Counted from the stretch's first letter, positions 32,097 to 43,748 are shown. The stretch is DNA of 64,000 nucleotides from Onchidella celtica (GCA_963931925.1 OZ007581.1:24719543-24783542), one strand, 5' to 3'. Numbers and translations are program-made. The notes: a model not told the origin generated them from the sequence alone.

Positions 32097-32285
32097 ATGG
32101 GCACAACACGGGAGGTGGCAGTTACCGGTGATAAGCTCAATCCATTTGGCGTACGGATGAGCGCCAGGGGTCCCCTCTGTCGGTGGGAGCGGCTTTTCAG
32201 CTGCATTGATCAACTACCGCCCGCCGTAACCTGGGCAGCCCCCAGGCAGTTGGGTGTTGTTCCGCCACGTCAGCCTGCTTCATAA
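32097..32285 (+). CDS. Short ORF in the RTE leader (possible ORF1 remnant)
   Basis: 62 codons (MGTTREVAVTGDKLNPFG...) ending in TAA, in the same frame as the long ORF and separated from it by 15 bp and a second stop (TAG 32298-32300). Some RTE elements have a small first ORF just before the main one. I see no recognisable domain. Confidence 0.25.
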   Translation: MGTTREVAVTGDKLNPFGVRMSARGPLCRWERLFSCIDQLPPAVTWAAPRQLGVVPPRQPAS

Positions 32286-32384
32286 GGTGGTTGGAGCTAG
32301 ACCAAAAGTCGAAAAGCTGACGTAAAGTGTGCACCTGGCAAAAACAGAAAAATACTAAAACTTGGTACCTGGAACGTCAGAACA

Positions 32385-35300
32385 ATGCGCCCAGGCTTGC
32401 AACAGCAAGATCTCACTGATATTGACTCCATCAGGAAATCCCAAATTATTGATCGAGAACTTCAGCTACTAAACATCGACATCGCTGCCCTTCAAGAAAC
32501 TCGACTTCCCGACTCCGGGTCAGTCAAAGAAGAAAACTACACCTTCTTCTGGCAGGGCCTTAGCAGCGAACAGCCGAGAATCCACGGCGTGGGCTTCGCC
32601 GTAAAAAACTCCCTTATCAATTCGATCGCAACTCCAATTGGAGTGTCAGAACGCATCATGACACTCAGACTGAACACCCGGTCTGGTTTTACCAACATTA
32701 TTTGTGTCTATGCCCCAACACTTACCTCCTCTGACGAAACCAAAGACATTTTCTACGAGGCATTGCAGAGGAATCTCCACAACATCCCTCTCACCGAAGG
32801 CCTGCTAATTCTGGGTGACTTTAACGCTCGAGTGGGAGCAGATCACTCCGCATGGCCAAAGTGCATTGGGCACTTTGGCATTGGCAACATCAACGAAAAC
32901 GGGCAGCGCCTTCTGGAGCTATGCTCCGTAAACTCATTATGTGTTACAAACACGTACTTTGACCTTAAGAGATGCCAAAGAACATCATGGCGCCATCCCA
33001 GGTCTGGCCATTGGCATCAATTAGATCTTATTCTCTCAAGGAGGAAGAGTTTGGGCTGTATAAAAATAAGTCGTTCCCTCCACAGTGCTGACTGTGACAC
33101 CGACCATGCACTGGTAGTCAGCAAAATCAAAATTTCGGCCAAGAAAATATACAGATCAAAAGCCCCTTCAATCCCTAAGATCAATGTAACAGCAATCAGA
33201 GATGAATCAAATAAAAAGTCATTTGAAAAGTTATTTGTTGAAAGCATGGATAATGTCACCCAATGTGACTCGGTAGATGAAACATTGAACACTCTCAGTT
33301 CAAAAATTCATGACTGTGCCATCAAATCTTTTGGACAGCATAAAGTTTCAAACAACGACTGGGTAGCCCAGAACAGCGAAATTCTCCTACCTCTCATTGT
33401 ACAAAAGAAATCTGCTTTCAATGAGTATAACAAAAATTGCAATCAGAGTACAAAAACTTGTTTGAAAAATGCAAAAGCTAAACTTCAGCTGGAGGTAAGA
33501 CGTTGCGCCAACAAATACTGGACAGACTTGTGTAACAGCATAAAAGAGGCAAATGAAAAGGGAGATATGAAAACCGCCTTTAGTCAGATGAAAGTAGCTC
33601 TTGGGCCAATCATCACCAAAAGCGCCCCACTTAAGTCTGTAAATGGTGAACCCATCACAGATAAAAATGAACAACTGAATAGGTGGGTAGAGCATTACTC
33701 TCTGTTGTATTCAACTGAGAAAAATATTCCACCAGATTTTGAGGAACACCTCCAAAAACTGCCAATAATGGCCGAACTTGACGCTGAACCTTCCTTAGTC
33801 GAGCTTTCCAATGCAATCGACCACCTGTCTGCTGGAAAAGCCACAGGAAGTGACAACATTCCTGCAGAGGTATTAAAAGACCTAAAAGGCCCACTATTAC
33901 CACACCTGTATAACCTGTTACTGCAGTGTTGGAAAGAAGGCGTGATACCACATGATATGAGAGACGCCAAAATTGTCACACTTTACAAGAACAAAGGAGA
34001 CAAAGGCGACTGCAACAACTATCGAGGCATATCCCTCCTCAGCATTACTGGAAAGGCTTTTGCTCGCGTCATCCTCTGCCGCCTTCAACAACTGGCGGAA
34101 AAAGTCTTACCAGAAACACAATGTGGCTTTCGAAGCAAACGATCAACTATTGACATGATATTTGCACTTCGGCAAATCCAAGAAAAATGTAAAGAACAAA
34201 ACAGGCCGCTTATAACATGCTTTGTGGACCTAACAAAGGCTTTCGACACCGTAAGCCGATCTGGCCTGTATGCAGTCCTTAAATCCATAGGCTGTCCACC
34301 AACATTGCTAAAACTTATTGCATCCTTCCACACTGACATGAGGGCATGTGTCAACTTTGAGGGCTGCACATCCAATTCATTTGCTGTAAACAGCGGTGTG
34401 AAGCAGGGATGTGTTCTTGCTCCTACCTTATTTGGTATATATTTTGCAGCCCTACTCAAGAATGCCTTTGGTCAATGTTCAGGTGGAGTACTTATTAACA
34501 CCAGAGTGGACGGCTCCATTTTTAATGTTGCCAGACTAAAAGCAAAATCTCGTACAGAGCATATTATGTTACAAGAGCTCCTCTTCGCAGATGATGCTGC
34601 AATCGTGGCCCACGATGAAACCACGCTCCAGGCTCTCATCAATAGCCTTGCCAAAGCCTGTGACAAATTCATGCTAAAGATCAGTGTCTCAAAAACTGTA
34701 GTTTTGACACAAGGCTTGAGAAACCCCAACCCAATCATGCTGAATGGCTCTCCTCTGGAGCAAGTGGGAAAATTCTGCTACCTAGGCTCAACCATCAGTG
34801 GTAGCACAGACATAACAACTGAAATAAATGCCAGAATAGGAAAGGCGGCCACAGCTTTTGGCAAACTCTCAAAAAGGGTGTGGAACAATAGCAAGCTGAC
34901 CATCAAAACAAAGGTACTCGTGTACCAAACTTGCGTCCTAAGCACCCTGCTGTATGGCTCAGAGACATGGACCACCTACTCCAAACATGAAAGATCCCTC
35001 AACTCCTTCCACCTGCGCTGCCTACGCAAAATTCTCAAGATCAAGTGGCAAGACAGGATCTCAAATATCGAAGTTCTGAGCCGAGCCAACATTCCATCAA
35101 CTCAGGCTCTCCTAGGCAAAAAAAGACTGCGGTGGCTTGGACATCTCCACCGTATGGAAAATGATCGCATCCCCAGACAAATTCTCTACGGGGAACTTGC
35201 TACTGGCAACCGACCCAGAGGTAGGCCACATCTGCGATTCAAAGACACTTGCAAGGTCACGATGAAAGCATTCAACATCGACCCCAATGAATGGGAGAAC

Positions 35301-35516
35301 CTTGCAAATGATCGAAGCAGATGGAGACAAAAATTGCGCAGTGGCACGCTCGCAATAGACTTCAAGGCAAAAGAAACATACCTGACAAAACGACAGAGGC
35401 GGAATGAAAACACTCGCCAAAGTGAACCCAAAAGACTGACCTGCAATCACTGCCATCGCACTCTCGGGTCAAACATTGGTAGAATAAGCCACGAGAGAAG
35501 CTGTCAGTCAAAGTGA
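32385..35516 (+). CDS. RTE-type endonuclease/reverse transcriptase ORF (1043 aa from first ATG)
   Basis: Copies the element RNA into DNA at a nicked target. Endonuclease part about residues 1-250: ALQETR, LILGDFNARVG and a CDTDHALV end. Reverse transcriptase about 460-760: NYRGISLLSITGKAFARVIL, FVDLTKAFDTVSR, GVKQGCVLAPTLFGIY and the catalytic LLFADDA. C-terminal region: LLYGSETW, LRWLGHLHRM, a Trp/Arg-rich WENLANDRSRWR, and a finger CNHCHRTLGSNIGRISHERSC. No stops or frameshifts. The frame is open from 32301 (after a TAG at 32298), and the conserved first endonuclease strand LGTWNVRTM lies upstream of this ATG (see findings). Confidence 0.93.
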   Translation: MRPGLQQQDLTDIDSIRKSQIIDRELQLLNIDIAALQETRLPDSGSVKEENYTFFWQGLSSEQPRIHGVGFAVKNSLINSIATPIGVSERIMTLRLNTRSGFTNIICVYAPTLTSSDETKDIFYEALQRNLHNIPLTEGLLILGDFNARVGADHSAWPKCIGHFGIGNINENGQRLLELCSVNSLCVTNTYFDLKRCQRTSWRHPRSGHWHQLDLILSRRKSLGCIKISRSLHSADCDTDHALVVSKIKISAKKIYRSKAPSIPKINVTAIRDESNKKSFEKLFVESMDNVTQCDSVDETLNTLSSKIHDCAIKSFGQHKVSNNDWVAQNSEILLPLIVQKKSAFNEYNKNCNQSTKTCLKNAKAKLQLEVRRCANKYWTDLCNSIKEANEKGDMKTAFSQMKVALGPIITKSAPLKSVNGEPITDKNEQLNRWVEHYSLLYSTEKNIPPDFEEHLQKLPIMAELDAEPSLVELSNAIDHLSAGKATGSDNIPAEVLKDLKGPLLPHLYNLLLQCWKEGVIPHDMRDAKIVTLYKNKGDKGDCNNYRGISLLSITGKAFARVILCRLQQLAEKVLPETQCGFRSKRSTIDMIFALRQIQEKCKEQNRPLITCFVDLTKAFDTVSRSGLYAVLKSIGCPPTLLKLIASFHTDMRACVNFEGCTSNSFAVNSGVKQGCVLAPTLFGIYFAALLKNAFGQCSGGVLINTRVDGSIFNVARLKAKSRTEHIMLQELLFADDAAIVAHDETTLQALINSLAKACDKFMLKISVSKTVVLTQGLRNPNPIMLNGSPLEQVGKFCYLGSTISGSTDITTEINARIGKAATAFGKLSKRVWNNSKLTIKTKVLVYQTCVLSTLLYGSETWTTYSKHERSLNSFHLRCLRKILKIKWQDRISNIEVLSRANIPSTQALLGKKRLRWLGHLHRMENDRIPRQILYGELATGNRPRGRPHLRFKDTCKVTMKAFNIDPNEWENLANDRSRWRQKLRSGTLAIDFKAKETYLTKRQRRNENTRQSEPKRLTCNHCHRTLGSNIGRISHERSCQSK

Positions 35517-36079
35517 AAGTGAATATTCTAGCTGCTAAGACCGTCTGTAAAGACGCTAAAGGCCATATATATGAAAACATTCGCTGCTATGCCTTATCAC
35601 GCTTGATAATGAATTAACCAGCAAAATCTTAGTGTGTCAGTCTCTAACCAATGATCTGACTTATGATTCCAAACTGACAGCTGTAGTTTTCTTGAGAACG
35701 AAGCATGATAACTAGCCACGCCCTCCCAAGCCCTACACAAATGGTTTCATCCTGATTGACACATACTAATAAACCAATGTGGGCATTTGGGGCAAAGATT
35801 ATTTCAGAGCTTGTTTCTGATTGGTTCTTAGATACAGACAACTCCAGATGGTGGTCAGTTTGTGAGAAAATGAGATAATATTGCAAATTTGTTGAGCAAC
35901 AGTTCGCGTGTGCATGTTACATCTTTTGAAAGTGTGGGAGAGCCTTTGAAAGCTTAGTCTTTGTGATTCCCGACCAGTGGTTCACTGGTTAACATGTCCA
36001 TGTCACAATGCGTTTGATTTAGAAGAAGTGAACAATAACACGGTGGTTACGTCTCAAAAAGGTCAGTGACCTGATGCGT

Positions 36080-36200
36080 GAAAATAGGGCTTGCGCGTGG
36101 CGCGGTCAGCTTGACCTTCCCGACTTTTGCCACCCGTGCGGCATGAGCGCTTGCGAGTAAATACCGACAATTGCCGCCCCTCGCAGGGTGAAGGTGTTGC
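36080..36200. repeat. GC-rich dispersed repeat, inverted copy of 18651-18770
   Basis: GTCAGCTTGACCTTCCCGAC, then CACCCGTGCGGCATGAGCGC and CGCAGGGTGAAGG match the 18.65 kb copy in reverse orientation. No intact TTAA border is seen here. Confidence 0.5.
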
Positions 36201-36719
36201 TACGACATGAGGAACGCAAGTAAAACAGCGGCGTACAGAGAAGGTTAACTGGGTCGGATACTACATCCCGAAAAGGGGTCGGGGTATGGAAGGTGGGGAA
36301 AAGAACAATAGTTTAGTCTTATTTTTACGGACTGATTATGAAACCGAGGCCATTTTGCAGACCAACTTTAATTTTTTAATTTTTTTTTATAGCTGGTCTA
36401 GGCAATTTGCACTCGTTGTTTGTCTTTGGTTTAATTGGTCTGTCTTGTAACTGAAATACCCTTATCTGTGTGCCTACTGACAGTGATATATCGAGTTTGT
36501 TAAGTTCACTGTGCCTTGCACTTTATCAACCCAGGAGAAAAGTTCTGATGTTGTTGTTTTTTTTCTATTTATTTGGTTTTTTTTTAATGATGGATGATCC
36601 AGTGTTAAATGCCAGTACACTTCTCTTAAACGCCTTTACAACTAGCCACAATACTCTTTTGATTACTAAATTCCTTCCTGACTTCGGGTACCCCCCCCCC
36701 CAACCCTCCATTACCTCAA

Positions 36720-36785
36720 GCAATCTCTCCCTGTCGCAGCGAGGGACTCGAACCGAGCTAATACGCATAGATAGGCGCCTCATCC
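36720..36785 (-). other. B-box-like tRNA fragment
   Basis: Minus strand: CTCGGTTCGAGTCCCTCGCT preceded by GAGGCGCCTATCTATGCGTA. Only the B box half is convincing. C-runs flank it. Confidence 0.3.
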
Positions 36786-37360
36786 CCCCCCCCCCCAAAG
36801 TAAACCTACAAACACACACTTACTCCTCATATGCACTAAACAAAAAGGGAGGGGGGGGGGTTGCTGGAATCGGGAACTACAAAGTACTTGTATTCTTCTT
36901 TGAAACAACAACACAAATTGCTCCCCAGCCGTCAGCCATAAGATGTTTCAAGAAAAGCAGATGATTCTATTCAACTAGGTTCTTGTTGAACCATGGAAGT
37001 GTATGTTTGTATCCTGCACGGCTTCTGTGCTATGGTCTTGAGGTCTTGGCATTAATTAATTTTACACCAGGCTGCTGTGCTGGTAAGAGGAGATAATAGT
37101 TTATTTATGAAGCTGCCATTTTAATCTAAGAGTTAAATCCCTTAAATCTCCTTTTCTCTGGTGCTTGGTCTTTCCTTCCACTGTGTAATTTCAGTGCCCC
37201 GGGCTGTTCCATCAGTGATGCAATGCAAGATTGCGTTACCCATTCGTACTTTAAGTGAATTGAGAGTTTGGTTAGGGGCGGGGATATCAATCAATTTATC
37301 CAACCATCCATTCATCCATCCATCCATCTATCCATACAGTCATCCACCTCAACCACCTAC

Positions 37361-37379
37361 CTATCTATCTATCTATCTA

Positions 37380-37425
<46 letters not shown>

Positions 37426-37513
37426 GGTCTCTCGGTCTGTCGGTCTGTCGGTCGGTCGGTCGGTCGGTCTGTCGGTCTGTCGGTCTGTCTGTCTGTCTGT
37501 CTGTCTGACTGAC

Positions 37514-37546
<33 letters not shown>

Positions 37547-37572
37547 GACTGACTGACTGACTGACTGACTGA
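37361..37572 (+). repeat. Mosaic tetranucleotide microsatellite (CTAT)(CTGT)(CGGT)(CTGA)
   Basis: Ordered blocks of CTAT, CTGT, CGGT mixed with CTGT, CTGT again and CTGA, each differing from its neighbour by one base, preceded by CATC repeats at 37300-37330. Confidence 0.9.
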
Positions 37573-37574
37573 AA

Positions 37575-40500
37575 TCTTTTGTGACTGTGTTTACTAAAAT
37601 AATGTGCTATAAAGCTCACACCAATTATCGAAATTTTCCCAAATCTTCGCATAGGCTACCTTGTACCAAATGGGTAACTTTAAGGGGTTCAGCTGGTGAA
37701 ATTTGAAATTCCCCTATTTGGGCCAGCAAATAAAAATGGGCTGTTTGTAATGGTTCCGTATGAGGGAAATTAGTAAGAAATCAAAATTCTTTGAAAAAAA
37801 AAGTATTTCTGGCAAAGAGATGGCGGCCAGCTTGAATATTATATACCATAATCATACAGATTTGTAATATCTCAGAAACTATTGCACCTTTTTGCCTAAT
37901 ACTTTTTGTTTTGTTGACATTAAAATCAAAATTAAACAGGCAGCTAGTTTTGATTGATGTGTTCACAACAGGTAATTAATGTAATGATAAACAAAGAAGG
38001 AAAGAATAGTATTTTTACTCTGAAAAAGTCAGTTCTGGTTGTGTCCAAAAAGAAAAAACAAATGCGTAAAATTATAAGTATAAGAAATAGATTCACAATT
38101 CTCAGCTAGTTTTTTTCCATTAATATCCCTTGCACCTACACGCCACATTTCAGCACCCTAGCATTAATGGTCCCTGAGACTTTAATATTATAAAATGGGA
38201 AGGTAGCACAAAAATGTACTTTTGAGAAAATCACGCTTAAAGATTGGGACACAAGTAAAAACACAAAGGACTGTTCAGTTGATATTGCGCTTGATACATA
38301 TATACATCATTGCTTATAGGAACATGTGTTATTCTAGATATGTTGTAGTGTGTAAAAAGTGAAAAATCCCAATGTCAAGGTTAAAGTACATTTATAAGAG
38401 ACTTGTTTTTTTTCATGGTCTCGTTGATTATAGCCAGCGTAAGTGTCCTTGAACTGTTTTCATGGGCAGTTTGTTTTTGTAACACTTTTTCTTAGAGATG
38501 GAAAGAAAGTGGGGCAAGATAGAATAAATGGATAAGTTAGCAGTGACGGTGCAATTCTCGACCCCGTGATTTTGATGAACTCTAACAGGGGAAGAGAAGG
38601 GGTGAGTAAAGGGAGATAGTAAATTCGTACATAAAACGTAGAGGGTTTAGAGACTTTAGGAAGGGTTTTGACATGTTAATTTGCAGCCGGCCGCACAGTA
38701 TATAAGCGTGGCCATTCTTATGTTTGGACACTCCATGCAGAAATATCCATCTGTGCAGGCGGTCGGCGGGATTCTGCCAGAAGAATCAGAAGACTGTTAT
38801 ATTCATGTCTATGTCCATTATAGACACTGAAATGAGACCATATGCTCTTTGTGAGAATTACCCACTGCTGTTATCTACTGTTCCCTGATTTCTGATCAGG
38901 GACCAAGTGTAAGTGTCTGCCTGTTGATTCAACAATGAACGTGAAGCTGACCTTAATTTTCCAGTAGGAGTGCTACCGAAGAATGCAAGACTTCCATGTA
39001 TATTAGCTTGCAACTAGATCTAGCATGAATGTCTGGCATACACATTTGTAAATTGAAATTGATGTGTCTGGATGAGGCTGGGGATTGCCAGCCCATCCTA
39101 GAGCAGATCTAGATCTAACTTAACTACGTCAGTTTGTATTGACGAGTTTGATCCATTATAAGCGGTAGGCACAAATAACTGAGATAACATTGTCGTCTGA
39201 GACATTAGAATATTATTTGTTAGATAGTAGGCAGACTATATCTGAGAAATAGATAAGTAATACTTAAATTGTGAGTGAGACAGAATGATATAATCTTTTA
39301 GGAATCTAGAGGAGACTTCTAGTGACATAGTATTGGATTTTCATTTGATGCTGCTGATGTTGTCTTTTTAGTATGTAAGAGCTAGACGAAATTGTTAGGG
39401 AATAATAAGTAAATAAATTTGTGGCCCTGCAGGTCTGTTAACAACCATTCAGATTGTTATTAGTATGTGGCATGGTATGAAAGAGTAATTCCTAAATACC
39501 TCTCGATTTTTAATTGCAGTCGTAACACTTATAATTCTTAATAACCAAACTCGTAACACCCAAACTCGACGATCCCCTCAATCCCTGAAAATTTCATCGG
39601 GATAATCCGTTCCCTTCAGAGTCAGGGCAGAGGGATTTTGATCGTCCCTCATACATTCCAAAACATTGTCCGGGTAGTAATAACATAAAGTCAACACTGC
39701 CTACATAATAATATAAGTGTTTGAGCCAACTTTCAAAGGAGCCCTAATATCTTTACTCACTTCACCAAGCCCTTAACTGTTTACAGTGAGTGAAACTGGT
39801 GGCTGTATAGTAACTGCTGCTCAGTTTGTTAATGAATACAAACGTATTTTGCCAGTGAAAAATGTGTCGTTTGTACATTTTGTTTCAGCCGTAAGTAGTA
39901 GATCATAATATTAATTTTTTTCGATGAATTGTGTCAAGTTTATTCCACGACGACCGAAGACAATAATCATTCTTAAGAGTATAATAATTATATATGTTAA
40001 AATTCGACCAGATTGCGCAGGAGAAATTTTGTCGGGGTCACTGATGTGAGTTTTAAGGAGAAAAAACAAAACACAACACAATAATTGTGGAAGTTATCAT
40101 CCATTTAACTGCAGCTTTCCATGTCAGGCAAATGTTCATATGGAATTTACTGTTTCACCGTCACACTTGTACAAACTATTATAATGAGCCAAAACTTCAG
40201 ATCCAAAAGAAATTAAGGACCGACAAAAGTGTCATTTTCCCCAGATCGGCCATTGTGACGCAATTACCGGTTTGAAAAACTGGATCACAAATAAACACTT
40301 GCTGAGAACCATCAAAACAATCAGTTCTGTACAATAAAATGAACTACATATAATCAATGTAAAAATGTAATGGAAATGAGTAATTTGGGGAGAAATACGT
40401 TCTCTGGCATTATTTCTTTTTAATTTATGGTCATTGTCACTGATATCCGATACACATTGCAACTTTCTATCGTGCCAATTTTTCATATAGTTTTTTTTTT

Positions 40501-41029
40501 CTGGACAATCAGAAACGACATTTTGTTGTTATTTTTGCTGTTCTTCTTCTTTTGTCTGTCCCTCTCATTTCAGTGTGACCACCAAGTTATACTCAGCTTC
40601 CATTGTGCGTCGAAATAGTTCCAAAATTTGGGCATGCTCTGTGACATCAACTGAAGTCAGCTCATATTATCAGTCTGTTTTATATATAGGTCACTAAATT
40701 GTGAAGCATATTGGCATGATGTGCTCTGGCACCATGATTGCCGGTACCAGTAATTCTAGGACTCACCGAGACGAATGTTTCGTAACGTCAGGTAAAACCA
40801 CCCCGTATGCGGCTTTCTCAGACATCATTGTCATCATTCGTGACTGATCTAATCAAAAGAGTAAACACCAGTCGGGTCTGATATAAGACACACTGATTTA
40901 AAGATTTTATTCCCCAAAAACCAAAAAACGAATGATTTGCGTTTACAAAATAGACATTTAGAGGGCATCATTAACGGAGTATAGTTGGCCCAAACCACCC
41001 CCGGAAGTTAAAAGTGTTTTTTTTTCCTT
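37575..41029. other. Long gene-free stretch
   Basis: No exon with recognisable homology on either strand, and no repeat partner found. Only the weak promoter-like signal near 38.7 kb stands out. Confidence 0.5.
38697..38910 (+). promoter_or_regulatory. Possible TATA-type promoter and first exon (weak)
   Basis: GCCGCACAGTATATAAGCGT has a TATA-box-like core. About 200 bp downstream, AAGT|GTAAGTGT looks like a 5' splice site. No coding exon could be linked to it, so this is only a candidate. Confidence 0.2.
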
Positions 41030-41515
41030 TCAGTGGCGGTAGCACCTGAGTACCGGTTTGGGAAATAGAGCAATTATTTCAGTCCTACTAGATGAGGTAC
41101 CCAGCATTACCCCTGATAAACCGGCGCTGCCCGGTAGCACCTAAGCACCGGTTTGGGAAATGGAGCAATTATTTCAGTCCTACTAGATGAGGTACGAATA
41201 AAATAATTGCTCTATTTCCCAAACAGGTGCTTAGGTGCTACCTATGGGTGCTACCCGGCATTACCTCGGATAAGCCGGCGCTGCCCGGTAGCACCCAAGC
41301 ACCTGTTTGGAAATGGAGCAATTATTTTATTCCTACTAGATGAGGTACGAATAAAATAATTGCTCTATTTCCCAAACAGGTGCTTAGGTGCTACCCGGCA
41401 TTACCCCGGATAAACCGGCGCTGCCCGGTAGCACCCAAGCACCTGTTTGGAAATAGAGCAATTATTTTATTCCTACTAGATGAGATACCAGGCATTACCC
41501 CGGATAAACCGGCTC
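41030..41515 (+). repeat. Tandem array of 140-154 bp units, each a long hairpin
   Basis: CCGGCGCTGCCCGGTAGCAC occurs at 41121, 41275 and 41415. Within units, GTAGCACC..AAGCACC.GTTTGG..AAAT.GAGCAATTATTTTA pairs with TAAAATAATTGCTC.ATTTCCCAAAC.GGTGCTT.GGTGCTAC around a loop CCTACTAGATGAGGTACG. The final unit lacks its right arm. Confidence 0.75.
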
Positions 41516-41931
41516 TCCCAGCCTTCTTTCTCCCTCGCTGATCTATGAAGCTCCCAATAATTATAAAATAGTCTACAGTCTTGCTACACGCGTCACGTGC
41601 ACCATAGCACTACTGTCTCGCTTCTTGTTATCGAAAGTGCGCACGCCAAACTGAACGCATATCAATTACCATGCCACAGGAAGACTGAAAAAAAAAAAAT
41701 CACTGTTTTATTCATAACAATATTTTAAAGACATTGCATGAAACCTGAATAAAGACAATAAATAAAAGGTCAGATTAGTTGACTCTTAAAAAAATTAATG
41801 TTATTTATGATTGTTGAAACTGTCATTGAGGCTGTAAGAAAAGTTACACCAAAAATGAATTTTCCCGCCATTATTTTCTTGTTAGTAATGAGATAATATC
41901 AGACTTTCTCTTCTGAATAAGAACTCGTCTC

Positions 41932-42157
41932 CTTAGAATGACAAGGTTCTAACTCCCTTCCGTTCAACTTTTGAGTAATGGAGGATTGAAGTTTCATATG
42001 ATCACAGCTTTCAGAGCAGAGAATTTTGTCTTTTAAATAATACTTACACATTACACACTAAATGTGCTTGAAATTTTGACACACCACGGGGAAGACCCGT
42101 AGAGGTAGTGTCAGCCAAAACGTGAAGATCCTTGTCAAAAAACCTTATCATTCTAAG
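41932..42157. mobile_element. CTTAGAATGACA-end MITE, copy 1
   Basis: Ends CTTAGAATGACAAGGTT and AACCTTATCATTCTAAG are inverted repeats with one or two mismatches; 226 bp. The interior (CACAGCTTTCAGAG) matches the copy at 63492. Confidence 0.6.
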
Positions 42158-42159
42158 TT

Positions 42160-43330
42160 AACGAATTGGTGCTCGTGGCAAGTGTATATTTTAATTTTCT
42201 GAAGTGGCTTATTCATGATGAAGCTGTGGGAATATCTCCCTCTTGTCAAACATATTGTTGATATCTTGTTAACAACAACAAAAAAAATCGCCATGTCATC
42301 CGAAATGATAAACGTGGACGGGATTTAAAATTAACGGTTTGGACTAAGTAAAAGTTTGGATCGACCTTGCGTAAACAGCTTAAGTCAAACAGGCTAGGAC
42401 ACATGCTGCATTGCCTTTCACTGATGCGATTGACAGGCGTTGGTGGAGTCGGGGATCTCCAGCGACCTCTCCCGTTAACTCGACAAGTCTGGCCCCCAGA
42501 CGGGACAAGAACGTTTGCCTTTGTGGCTCGTAGATGCCAGTCGTTTCAAGGGCAACAGGTCGAAATATATAAAATCCATCCATCCATCCAAAATTATCAG
42601 CGAAAAAAAACAACAAAAAAACCAACAAACAAACAAACATCACATTTTGAGAATGTATAACATTATGTCCAAATTATGAAATAATTATAGAATAATAGAA
42701 TTCCATCCATTCTCAAACTTAACAAACTTTAGACTAAATAATATAGTGCTAACTATGAAGCGACACCGCGGAGGTTTGCACACGTAGGCCTATGTGTGTG
42801 TGCTTGTTTTAATCACGGGGTTTTCTTTTGAAAGTTCCACCTCCAATATGTCAAAAGCAAACATTAATAAAATATAATAATAACATTATTAATAATAATA
42901 ATCATAATAATAATCATAACAACAACAATAACAATAATATTATTAAAAGAACTACAAGAAGAATAAGAAGAGTAATATACTACAAATATTAGTAATAATA
43001 AATGTTGAAAACCGTAAGTACCTGGCAGGCCACAGATATTTCTAGATATACATCATGTTAGAATTTCATAATATATGAAATTGGCATCATGAACAATCAT
43101 TTACAAGCATAGAAGTCACTGCAATAGACAAGAGCTGTCGTTGTGTTAGTCATTCTCACAATGCAAACTTATCTACGAAAGGTGCCACGAAAATCCAAAT
43201 ATGAAGACTACATAAAGATATCATCATTGCACATACAAATACAGTTAAATATTTTGATAAACGAATGGTTTCGCTTAATGACAAATCTAAATCATTTTGA
43301 CTTCTAACAAACCTAAAATGTACATTTCCA
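42160..43330. other. Gene-free AT-rich stretch
   Basis: Contains ATAATAATA-rich sequence near 42870-43000 and a short CATC repeat near 42578. No gene seen. Confidence 0.5.
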
Positions 43331-43380
43331 ATTATTATATTATTATTTCGATATGATGGGTAAGTTTCTCAATTTCTTTA

Positions 43381-43566
43381 GATAGATAGATAGATAGATA
43401 GACGAGATGGATAAGATAGATAGATAGATAGATAGATAGGTAGATAGATAGATAGATAGATGGATGGATGGATGGATGGATGGATGGATGGATGGATGGA
43501 TGGATGGATGGATGGATGGATGGATGGATGGATGGATGGATGGATGGATGGATGGATGGATGGATG

Positions 43567-43622
<56 letters not shown>
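43381..43622 (+). repeat. Microsatellite (GATA)n-(GATG)n-(GATA)n
   Basis: A central GATG/GGAT block of about 125 bp is flanked on both sides by GATA blocks. It lies downstream of the PAN-fibrinogen stop codon. Confidence 0.9.
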
Positions 43623-43623
<1 letters not shown>

Positions 43624-43748
43624 CGGAAATGCAGACAGACAGATAGATAGGTTAGCATGTATGTAGGTGGGTACGTAGGTAGGTTTAGATAGATAGCTAG
43701 ATAGATCTACAGAAAGATGGAGACAGGGGGAAAGTGGGGGGGAGAGCA

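Larger units (their letters stand above)
31640..35575 (+). mobile_element. RTE-type non-LTR retrotransposon, apparently intact
   Basis: A single long ORF carries an apurinic-type endonuclease then a reverse transcriptase, in the arrangement of the RTE clade (the clade of BovB). The 5' limit is a guess: GC-rich leader sequence with short ORFs precedes the big ORF. After the stop there is only a short 3' region with a TATATATGA-like segment near 35570. No clear target duplication was found. Confidence 0.8.

Noticed and set aside
36470-36964. 164-codon plus-strand open frame
   Set aside because: Low-complexity (C-runs, T-runs) and it crosses a tRNA-like fragment; no homology seen.
41121-41434. 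CRISPR-like array
   Set aside because: Three direct repeats of 140-154 bp spacing with palindromic interiors in a eukaryotic genome; the spacers are themselves repeated, so it is a tandem repeat.
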